From NCBI GenBank assembly GCA_026417845.1, contig JAOACM010000076.1, positions 1 to 12,309 of the forward strand: DNA of 12,309 nucleotides. The letters run 5' to 3'. This stretch comes from Planctomycetota bacterium. GTDB lineage: Bacteria > Planctomycetota > SZUA-567 > H5-PLA8 > CALKMO01. The position numbers and the translations under genes are program-made. Below, piece by piece: positions 4,473-10,494 of this stretch (within the stretch, counting starts at the first letter, position 1; each line of letters opens with the position of its first letter). The notes beneath the pieces are model-generated. The model saw only the letters and a program-made list of their open reading frames with translations. It was not told where the DNA came from and made no database searches.

Positions 4473-7112
4473 ATGACTGGAAACTGCGGGGGAAATCCCG
4501 GCGCGTTCCGGGCGCGGATCCGCGTCCGGGGGATCGTGCAGGGCGTGGGCTTCCGTCCGTTCGTCTACAGGACGGCCTCGGCGCTGGGCCTGGGAGGTTT
4601 CGTACGCAACGATTCGAGCGGGGTGCTGATCGAGGCCGAAGGGCCGAAGGAGCGGGTGGAAGGTCTGCTGGACTCAATCAGGCGCGGCGGGCCACCGGCC
4701 GCGAGGGTGGAGGGCATTGGAATCTCCGAGGTCCCGGCCGCAGGGGAGACTGCCTTCCGCATCGAGGAGTCGGATGCCGGGGCGCCTCCGGCGACGCTCA
4801 TATCGCCGGACCTGGCGATGTGTTCCGATTGCCGGCGGGAGCTGCTCGACGGGTCCGACCGGCGCTTCGGATACCCGTTCATAAACTGCACATTCTGCGG
4901 ACCGAGGTACACGATAGTCAGGAAGGTCCCGTACGACCGCCCGAATACCACGATGTCCGGGTTCAGGATGTGTCCGGCCTGCGAGCGGGAATACCACGAT
5001 CCATCAGACAGGCGGTTCCACGCGCAGCCGACCGCCTGCCCGGCGTGCGGGCCGCATCTGAGGATCGTCCCGTCTCCGGCGCGCAGGGGCGGAGGGGTGC
5101 CGGATGGGCCCCTGCCGATATCTCCCGGACCGGGCTCCGGGGCTACCTGCGGCGCGGGGATGCGGCCGGGCAGGTCTCTGGCGCTGCAGGGCCATGCCAG
5201 CGACGTCCAGGTACCCGAAGTATGGAACGGTACGGCGCCGCGCGGCGTCTCCGGAACCTTCTCCGGCGATGCGGTGGCGCTGGAAGCCGCCGCCTCGGCG
5301 CTGGCCGGCGGGAGAATCCTCGCCATAAAGGGGCTCGGCGGATTCCACCTGGCCTGCGACGCCAGGAACGACTGGGCGGTCCTGGAACTGCGCCGGCGGA
5401 AGAGACGCGAGGAGAAGCCGCTGGCTGTCATGTGTGCTGATATATCCGAGGCGCGGCGAGTGGCGGAGATATCTGACGAGGACGAGCAGCTGCTGCGCTC
5501 GCCAAGGGCGCCCATACTGCTTGTTCCGGCGAGGTCAGATGCACCGCCGGAGGACAGGCTGAGCCGGTACGTGGCGCCCGGCTGTTCCAGGCTGGGATTG
5601 TTCCTTCCGTACACGCCGCTTCATGAGCTGCTTTTCCGGTTCTGCCCCTGCCGCTCGCTCGTTATGACCAGCGGCAACGTATCCGAGGAGCCGATCGCGC
5701 ACGAGGATCAGGATGCTCTCGAACGCCTTGGCCCGCTTGCAGACCTGTTCCTCCTGCACGACAGGCCGATATATATCCGTTGCGACGACTCGGTCGTCCA
5801 GAAGTGCGGCGGAGCCTTTCAGGTGATACGCCGTAGCCGCGGCTACGTACCGGATGCGGTCCGGCTGCCCGCGGACGGGCCGCCTGTGCTGGCGGTCGGG
5901 GCGGAACTCAAAAACACGGTATGCCTGACAAGGGGTAGCGAGGCGTTCCTGAGCGAACACATCGGGGATCTGGTCAATCCTGCCGCCTCCGCATCGTTCG
6001 AGAAGGCCATAGCGCACCTGAGAGGGCTGCTCGGTGTAGAGCCGGCGGCCGTCGCGTGCGACATGCATCCGGACTACCTGAGCGCGCGGTTCGCCCGGGC
6101 GCTCGGTGCGAAGGGTCTGCCGGTCTTCGAGTTTCAGCACCACTACGCACATATAGCCGCGACGATGGCCGAACACGGGATGTCCGGCGCGACGATCGGC
6201 GTATCCATGGACGGTGCCGGCTTCGGCCCCGACGGCACGGTATGGGGCGGGGAGATTCTCCTGTGCGATCTCGACGGTTTCCGGCGCATCGGGCGGTTGA
6301 CCCTCCGCAGGATGCCGGGAGGAGACGCGGCCTCGCGCGAGCCGTGGCGGATGGCGGTTTCGATCCTTGACGATATCGTGCGCCGTTCTGCGTGGGGCAC
6401 AGAGGTTCCGGGGCCTGAAGACCTGCCGGCCTTGAAGCGGGTGGAACCGGAAAAGGTTCGCGCGGTGCGGGCGATGCTGGAGCGCGACGTCCGCTGCCCC
6501 CGGACTTCGTCGGCCGGCCGGCTTTTCGACGCTGCCGCCGCTATGCTGGGAGTGTGTTTGTACAACCGCTACGAAGGCCAGGCGCCGTGCATGCTGCAGG
6601 AGGCGGCCGAGCTGTGCCTTGCCGGGAGCATCGCGCGACCCGACGACCTCGCCGCGTCGCCGGATGGGAGGGCGCCGATCTACGGATGTCCGGTCGTATC
6701 CATCAGAACAGCCGGAGAAGCCGGAGAAGCCGAGGAAGCCAGAGAAGTCCGGGGAGCCGGGGGGCCATATGCGCCTGAGCTGGAGCTGGACAGCGGCCCG
6801 ATGATGCTTGAGCTGGCCAGGGATGCGGCGGCGGGGCGCGATCCGGGCGCCGCCGCGCTGGCCTTCCACCGCGGGCTTGCAGCGGGCATCCGCGATGCGG
6901 TTTCGATCCTTGCCTTGCGGACCGGCACGGATGTCGTGGCGCTTGGCGGCGGCTGTTTCCACAACTCGCTGCTGCTGGGCCTCTGTTCATCGCTGCTCGC
7001 AGCCCGGGGATTGAAAGTTCTGGCGCCGCTCGGGGTGCCGGCCGGCGACGGCGGGATCGCGCTGGGGCAGGCGTTCCTCGCTCTGGCTGCGATCCGGCGC
7101 TGGAAGAGCTGA
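4473..7112 (+). CDS. hypF: Carbamoyltransferase HypF
   Basis: This encodes an 879-residue HypF (usual length about 750-770). HypF uses carbamoyl phosphate and ATP to carbamoylate the C-terminal Cys of HypE, which is then dehydrated to the cyanide ligand of [NiFe] hydrogenase. Domains in order: acylphosphatase (about 14-100; VQGVGFRPFVYR with R28, and N46); two zinc fingers (C117/C120 with C139/C142, and C167/C170 with C189/C192); YrdC-like domain (about 265-460; KGLGGFHLACDA, TSGNVSEEPI); Kae1-like domain (about 470-879; QHHYAH at 555-560, GVSMDGAGFGPDGTVWGGE, LGGGCFHN, GDGGIALGQ). All expected motifs are present. An extra Gly/Pro-rich stretch (about 201-263) separates the zinc fingers from the YrdC domain, and a 9-bp tandem repeat encodes a Gly/Glu/Ala stretch at about 747-764. 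The ATG at 4473 has no clear Shine-Dalgarno site but matches the family N-terminus. Confidence 0.96.
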   Translation: MTGNCGGNPGAFRARIRVRGIVQGVGFRPFVYRTASALGLGGFVRNDSSGVLIEAEGPKERVEGLLDSIRRGGPPAARVEGIGISEVPAAGETAFRIEESDAGAPPATLISPDLAMCSDCRRELLDGSDRRFGYPFINCTFCGPRYTIVRKVPYDRPNTTMSGFRMCPACEREYHDPSDRRFHAQPTACPACGPHLRIVPSPARRGGGVPDGPLPISPGPGSGATCGAGMRPGRSLALQGHASDVQVPEVWNGTAPRGVSGTFSGDAVALEAAASALAGGRILAIKGLGGFHLACDARNDWAVLELRRRKRREEKPLAVMCADISEARRVAEISDEDEQLLRSPRAPILLVPARSDAPPEDRLSRYVAPGCSRLGLFLPYTPLHELLFRFCPCRSLVMTSGNVSEEPIAHEDQDALERLGPLADLFLLHDRPIYIRCDDSVVQKCGGAFQVIRRSRGYVPDAVRLPADGPPVLAVGAELKNTVCLTRGSEAFLSEHIGDLVNPAASASFEKAIAHLRGLLGVEPAAVACDMHPDYLSARFARALGAKGLPVFEFQHHYAHIAATMAEHGMSGATIGVSMDGAGFGPDGTVWGGEILLCDLDGFRRIGRLTLRRMPGGDAASREPWRMAVSILDDIVRRSAWGTEVPGPEDLPALKRVEPEKVRAVRAMLERDVRCPRTSSAGRLFDAAAAMLGVCLYNRYEGQAPCMLQEAAELCLAGSIARPDDLAASPDGRAPIYGCPVVSIRTAGEAGEAEEAREVRGAGGPYAPELELDSGPMMLELARDAAAGRDPGAAALAFHRGLAAGIRDAVSILALRTGTDVVALGGGCFHNSLLLGLCSSLLAARGLKVLAPLGVPAGDGGIALGQAFLALAAIRRWKS
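6710..6763 (+). repeat. 9-bp tandem repeat within hypF
   Basis: Six consecutive 9-bp units run without a gap: AGCCGGAGA twice, then AGCCGAGGA, AGCCAGAGA, AGTCCGGGG and AGCCGGGGG. The array keeps the reading frame and gives an Ala-Gly-Glu-like tripeptide repeat within the Kae1-like domain of HypF. The first two units are identical and later ones diverge, as expected for replication slippage followed by point mutation. Confidence 0.85.
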
Positions 7113-7344
7113 CTGGCGGCCGGATCGGTAGGCTGAGGCCGGGGCCGGCGCTTTCCGCTGGCAACCTGGCGGCCGCGCGTTAAATATCGCTCTTCGGGGA
7201 AGTCTCCGCGGCCCGGCGTTTTCGATCCCGTCCGGAAACCTCCTTGCGGAGAGAGGAGCCTCCTCGGTCCCGAAGCTCCGCGTCCGGGGTTATGGGACGG
7301 GCTCTTCGGGAAGGCGGGAGCCTGTGTGGGGGGGAGATACGGCG
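7113..7344. other. Structured spacer between hypF and hypC
   Basis: No gene is visible. TCTCCGC (7203-7209) and GCGGAGA (7246-7252) form a perfect 7-bp inverted repeat that encloses the CCCGTCCGGAAACC element (7227-7240) shared with the hypF leader. CTTCGGGGAAG, just upstream, can form a small hairpin. No T-run follows any stem. The spacer may be a hypC leader or hold a promoter, but no convincing -35/-10 pair was found. Confidence 0.4.
7227..7240. repeat. CCCGTCCGGAAACC repeat, copy 3
   Basis: This is identical to 4117-4130, and the surrounding 20 nt resemble 4255-4274 (17 of 20). Here the element lies in the loop of the 7203-7252 inverted repeat upstream of hypC. Confidence 0.45.
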
Positions 7345-7629
7345 ATGTGTCTTTCCATACCGGCGAAACTCCTGGAAATCGAGGGATTGAGGGCCAGGGC
7401 CGACGTCGGCGGCAATGTGGTCAGGGTGGACCTTTCGTTGCTGCCTGACGCCAAGCCTGGAGAATACGTGCTCGTCCACGCAGGCTTCGCGCTCGACAGG
7501 TACCAGCCCGGAGAGGCCGAACGCATCCTTGGATATTTTCAGGAGATGGGCATGATCCCTGCGGATGCCGGGGACGAGGCCGGGACCGGAATCGGGACCG
7601 ACCGCGAGGCCGGCGCACGACCGGGATAG
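7345..7629 (+). CDS. hypC: Hydrogenase maturation chaperone HypC
   Basis: This encodes a 94-residue HypC/HybG/HupF-family chaperone. HypC binds HypD through Cys2, carries the Fe(CN)2CO unit and escorts it to the immature hydrogenase large subunit. The protein starts MCLSIPAK, with the essential Cys at position 2, and has the conserved H45 in VHAGFAL. The beta-barrel core ends near residue 73 and is followed by a Gly/Asp-rich tail of about 20 residues, longer than usual. The ATG at 7345 is fixed by the MCLSIP terminus, with GGGGAG (7331-7336) 8 nt upstream; the open frame starts earlier at 7324 but lacks support. hypD, which often follows hypC, is not in this window; the next gene is the yjbQ-like gene, 121 nt downstream. 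Confidence 0.95.
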   Translation: MCLSIPAKLLEIEGLRARADVGGNVVRVDLSLLPDAKPGEYVLVHAGFALDRYQPGEAERILGYFQEMGMIPADAGDEAGTGIGTDREAGARPG

Positions 7630-7750
7630 TCCTGGCGCAGGCCCCGCCGCGATCGGCCCGGGAGCGGCCTTTTCTGCGCGCGGGCGGAGGGTGGTCGGTA
7701 GGCGGATATCGAGGGGGAAGGCGACGGCCGTACATGGAGAAAGGCGCGGG

Positions 7751-8146
7751 ATGGAATCGTTCGAAATAGAGACGGGCGGACGGACGGAATTTGTAGATAT
7801 AACGGATCGGGTGCGGTCCGCTGCAGTCCGGTCGGGGAAGAAGCGCGGGTGCGTGTTCGTATATGTGCCGCACACCACGGCCGGGATAACCATAAACGAA
7901 CACGCCGACCCCGACGTAGCCGACGACATCCGGCGGACGCTCGACCGTCTGGTGCCCTGGGACGGACCTTACCGGCATTGTGAAGGCAACGCTGCGGCGC
8001 ACGTCAAGGCATCGCTGCTGGGGCACTGCGCCGTCGTTCCGCTCGAAGGTGGAGCCCTGGCGCTCGGGACCTGGCAGGGGATATTCTTCGCTGAATTCGA
8101 CGGCCCCAGACGCCGCAGGGTACTGGTCCAGGTTATTGGAGAGTAG
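7751..8146 (+). CDS. yjbQ: YjbQ / UPF0047 family protein
   Basis: This encodes a 131-residue protein, the normal length for the UPF0047 (YjbQ) family. The signature regions are all present: HTTAGITINEHADPDV (41-56), HCEGNAAAHVKASLLG (76-91), ALGTWQGIFFAEFDGPR (104-120) and the basic C-terminal strand RRRRVLVQVIG. The conserved His and Glu residues form a metal-binding pocket in family structures. E. coli YjbQ has been reported to show weak thiamin phosphate synthase activity, but the physiological role is unsettled. The ATG at 7751 was chosen because GGAGAAAGG (7736-7744) sits 6 nt upstream and family homology begins there; the open frame extends upstream to 7565, overlapping hypC, without support. 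comF starts 18 nt after the stop. Confidence 0.92.
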   Translation: MESFEIETGGRTEFVDITDRVRSAAVRSGKKRGCVFVYVPHTTAGITINEHADPDVADDIRRTLDRLVPWDGPYRHCEGNAAAHVKASLLGHCAVVPLEGGALALGTWQGIFFAEFDGPRRRRVLVQVIGE

Positions 8147-8164
8147 CAGGCGGGGCGCGGGAGA

Positions 8165-9124
8165 ATGGCTGGCGCGCTTCGGGATCCGGTCGGCCCCGGC
8201 GGGGGGTACGCTGCCGGATCCGACCCGGTGGCTTCGCGATTGTTCGGGCAGTCCGGTCCGGTCGCGCGCGCGCTGCGGGCGTTCCTCGACCTGATGTTCC
8301 CCGCCCGCTGCGAGGCCTGCGGGGCAGACCTTTCGGGCGCTCCCAATCACTTCATATGCCGGGAGTGCTTCCAACTCATAAGACGGATAGGGGATCCGGC
8401 CTGCCGGAGGTGCGGGGCGCCGATCGATAAGGACCTCCGTTACGATCGCGCTGACGGGTGCCCGCGGTGCCGCGGCAATCCGATGGAGTGCTCCGAAGTT
8501 GTCGCGGCCGCCGCTTACGATCCGCCGCTCAGGGACATCATACTCGCCTTCAAATTCGGCGGCGGGTTGCACGTGGGAGAGCTCCTGTCAGAGCTGCTGG
8601 TCTGCAGGATCATTGAAACCGGGCTGGCTGCAGGATGTGCTGCGATCGTGCCGGTGCCGGTAACGCGGGCAACCTTCAGGCGCAGAGGGTTCAATCAGGC
8701 GGAGGAACTGGCCCGGGCGGTCGGACGACGTCTGGGCATTCCCGTCCGGACCGGCTGGCTGGAGAAGTCGCGCGAAACGCCGCCGCAGGCGACGCTGCCG
8801 GCTGCCGAGCGGCGCCGGAATCTTCGCGGCGCGTTCCGGGTTCCCGACCCGCGCGCCGTCCGAGGGGCCATGATACTGCTGGTGGATGACGTGACGACGA
8901 CCGGCGCTACGCTGTCGGAGTGCGCGGCGGTGCTGCTGGCCGCTGGGGCGACCGGGGTCAGAGGAGCGGCGGTTGCCAGGACGCCGGACATGAGATATCC
9001 GGACATCCATGTATGTCCGGACCAAACCGGACCGAAGGACGTCGGGGCAGGAGCAGACGTGAGCGGCACGAATCCGCCAGGAAGTGCCGGCGAGGGGGCT
9101 GGAGGAGGGGCGGGAGGTGCGTAA
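8165..9124 (+). CDS. comF: ComF family phosphoribosyltransferase-like protein
   Basis: This encodes 319 residues, longer than typical ComF proteins (about 230-250). ComF-type proteins join N-terminal zinc-binding motifs to a type I phosphoribosyltransferase fold; in naturally competent bacteria ComF helps process incoming single-stranded DNA, but many bearers are not known to be competent. Cys pairs are C49/C52, C65/C68, C80/C83 and C99/C102. The PRTase part includes PVPVTRATFRRRGFNQAEELAR (163-184), TPPQATL and the PRPP loop VDDVTTTGATL (240-250). The core ends at VART (270-273); the remaining 46 residues are Gly/Pro/Asp-rich and coincide with an inverted-repeat cluster in the DNA. The ATG at 8165 follows the yjbQ stop by 18 nt but its GGGAG is only one base away, so the true start may be internal, for example the GTG at 8228. 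The 3' end overlaps rsmE. Confidence 0.88.
   Translation: MAGALRDPVGPGGGYAAGSDPVASRLFGQSGPVARALRAFLDLMFPARCEACGADLSGAPNHFICRECFQLIRRIGDPACRRCGAPIDKDLRYDRADGCPRCRGNPMECSEVVAAAAYDPPLRDIILAFKFGGGLHVGELLSELLVCRIIETGLAAGCAAIVPVPVTRATFRRRGFNQAEELARAVGRRLGIPVRTGWLEKSRETPPQATLPAAERRRNLRGAFRVPDPRAVRGAMILLVDDVTTTGATLSECAAVLLAAGATGVRGAAVARTPDMRYPDIHVCPDQTGPKDVGAGADVSGTNPPGSAGEGAGGGAGGA
8998..9021. repeat. 9-bp perfect inverted repeat near the comF 3' end
   Basis: TCCGGACAT (8998-9006) and ATGTCCGGA (9013-9021) form a perfect 9-bp inverted repeat with a 6-nt centre. A further direct copy of CCGGACAT lies at 8984-8991. The cluster falls in the part of comF coding for the non-conserved C-terminal tail, about 100 nt before the rsmE start. 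It could be an operator-like site, an RNA hairpin or a trace of a mobile repeat. Confidence 0.6.
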
Positions 9125-10094
9125 GCCGAGGGTAGTGCTGGCGCCAGAAGTTGCCGGTCTCCTGCGTGCTCCCGGCGACAGGGCGGCGCTGGATGCGGCC
9201 GAGTCGCGGCGGCTGCGCCTGGTGTTGCGGCTGAAGCCCGGCGCGGACGTGATGATTTTTGATGGCAAGGGGTTTGAAGCCGAGGCGCGGATCGCGTCTA
9301 TCAGGCGGGCAGATGGAGCGGTGGAGATCGAGATGTGCGGTCACTGGGAGGGGCGGATCCATGCCGGGCCGCTGGTGACTATTGCCTGCGCATGGCCGAA
9401 AGGGAAGCGAGCCGCGTACCTGGTGGAGAAATGTGTCGAGGCGGGGGCGCGCGGAATAATCCCCGTGGAATTCAGCCGTTCGGCGGCCAGACCCGCAGAG
9501 GGAGGCGTCGCGATGAGGCGATGGCGGAGGATAGCTGAGTCCGCGGCGCGCCAGAGCGCCAGGGCGGACGTGCCGGAGATATCGCCGCCGATATCCTTCG
9601 CCGGACTGGTTGGGAGGGCCGCAGAGTTTGATTTCCGGTACGTGGCGCTGGCGCCGTCCGAATGGACCTTTACCGGACCGATAGCCGGCGACCCGAAGGG
9701 AGCCGCCGTCGCTCTGGCGGGCTGCGATTCCGCCGGCGACCGGATATCCTCCGAAAATCACAGCGGATCGGCCAGCTGTATCGCTCTGGATGAGGAGGCC
9801 GCAGGCGAGGGTGCTTCGGGCGGGGGCAACGATTCCGGCGACCGTGCGGACTCCGGCGCCGAGAGATCCGACGGGGGGAGCGGCCGGATCGGCGGGGAGT
9901 TCGCCCGTCTGCCGAGGATCGGGCCGGGGAGGACGGTGCTCTGCCTGATCGGTCCGGAGGGCGGATTTTCCGAGAAGGAAAGGCTGTTGGCGCTCGATGC
10001 CGGCTTCGCTCCGTTCCGCCTGGGGCCCCACGTCCTGCGGGTCGAGACCGCCGCCGTGATCGCCTGCGCCGTCCTGATGCTGGCAGGCGAATGA
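9117..10094 (+). CDS. rsmE: 16S rRNA m3U1498 methyltransferase RsmE
   Basis: This encodes a 325-residue RsmE (usual length about 240-250), the SPOUT-class enzyme that uses S-adenosylmethionine to methylate N3 of U1498 in 16S rRNA. An N-terminal PUA-like RNA-binding domain (about 1-75; RLRLVLRLKPGADVMIFDGKG) is followed by the SPOUT domain, with AWPKGKRAAYLVEKCVEAG, IIPVEFSRS, ESAARQSARADVPEI, and the C-terminal knot IGPEGGFSEKE (278-288) and LGPHVLRVETAA (302-313). The GTG at 9117 was preferred over the GTG at 9084 because GGAGGAGG (9101-9108) sits 8 nt upstream and the protein then begins like the family; it overlaps comF by 8 nt, suggesting translational coupling. Odd: about 80 residues rich in Gly, Ser, Asp and Ala (about 181-262) are inserted before the knot. 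Confidence 0.94.
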   Translation: MRKPRVVLAPEVAGLLRAPGDRAALDAAESRRLRLVLRLKPGADVMIFDGKGFEAEARIASIRRADGAVEIEMCGHWEGRIHAGPLVTIACAWPKGKRAAYLVEKCVEAGARGIIPVEFSRSAARPAEGGVAMRRWRRIAESAARQSARADVPEISPPISFAGLVGRAAEFDFRYVALAPSEWTFTGPIAGDPKGAAVALAGCDSAGDRISSENHSGSASCIALDEEAAGEGASGGGNDSGDRADSGAERSDGGSGRIGGEFARLPRIGPGRTVLCLIGPEGGFSEKERLLALDAGFAPFRLGPHVLRVETAAVIACAVLMLAGE

Positions 10095-10252
10095 GCGCAT
10101 GGTGCATATCCCCCGGCCGGATCCGACGGCCGATGCCGCGAGGGGGGACGTAGCCTTACTGCGGTACTCGTAATTGGTTACCGCGTTTGGGTTGCGCGTT
10201 CCTGCGGGGGCTCGGCGAAGCCGGTTGCGCTGTCGGTCCGCAGAAACGGCTG

Positions 10253-10316
10253 TCAGAGAGGACGCAATGAGCGGGTGCGGAGAGATACGCGCAGGCTTGC
10301 CTCCGCCGCTCTCTGA
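10253..10316 (+). ncRNA. Candidate RNA hairpin (64 nt)
   Basis: TCAGAGAG (10253-10260) pairs perfectly with CTCTCTGA (10309-10316) at the base; the 3' arm shares its first two bases with the next helix. AGCGG (10270-10274) pairs with CCGCT (10306-10310), and CGGAG (10278-10282) with CTCCG (10301-10305). The apical loop holds a small GCA/TGC hairpin. It is followed by A rather than T residues, so it is not a + strand intrinsic terminator. No RNA family is recognised. It could be part of a larger leader. Confidence 0.3.
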
Positions 10317-10364
10317 AAAACGCTTGAGGTAAAAATCGCGAAAAGCGCTATCCGGCAGGAGTGT

Positions 10365-10398
10365 GTTTACTCTGGTTGGCTGGGGTAAACTGCCAGCC
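10365..10398 (+). promoter_or_regulatory. Possible pair of mutually exclusive hairpins
   Basis: GTTTAC (10365-10370) can pair with GTAAAC (10385-10390). GGCTGG (10378-10383), which lies in the loop of that stem, can instead pair with CCAGCC (10393-10398). The two stems cross, so they form either alternatives, as in an attenuator or riboswitch, or a pseudoknot. The site is about 100 nt before the rtcB-like start. Confidence 0.3.
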
Positions 10399-10494
10399 GC
10401 ACGCGCATTTCTCCCGTGCGGAGACATCGCAACCGACTGGGCATCGGCGATGCTGAGCTTGCGCCGCCAGACGGCTTCCTCTATCAGTTAAGGG

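Larger units (their letters stand above)
10095..10494 (+). other. 400-nt spacer rich in inverted repeats upstream of the rtcB-like gene
   Basis: No gene is visible. The DNA is less GC-rich than the genes (52% over 10321-10380 by hand count). Perfect inverted repeats follow one another: GCGGTA/TACCGC (10161-10184), CTGCGG/CCGCAG (10202-10243) enclosing GGCT/AGCC, the three-part stem of 10253-10316, GTTTAC/GTAAAC (10365-10390) overlapping GGCTGG/CCAGCC (10378-10398), GCACG/CGTGC (10399-10419), CATCGC with CGATG plus CCGA/TCGG (about 10425-10452) and GCCG/CGGC (10463-10475). It may encode a structured RNA or be a long regulatory leader. I recognise no known RNA family. Confidence 0.45.

Noticed and set aside
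5535..6962. Long - strand open frame opposite hypF
   Set aside because: It runs antisense to the conserved HypF Kae1-like domain and has no family features.
8958..10427. Long - strand open frame opposite comF/rsmE and the following spacer
   Set aside because: It is mostly antisense to rsmE, low in recognisable motifs, and has no supported start.
10095..10494. tRNA, RNase P RNA, SRP RNA or tmRNA in the spacer
   Set aside because: I looked for the T-loop (GGTTCRA), the RNase P GAGGAAAGTCC core, and the SRP apical and tmRNA end sequences, and found none.
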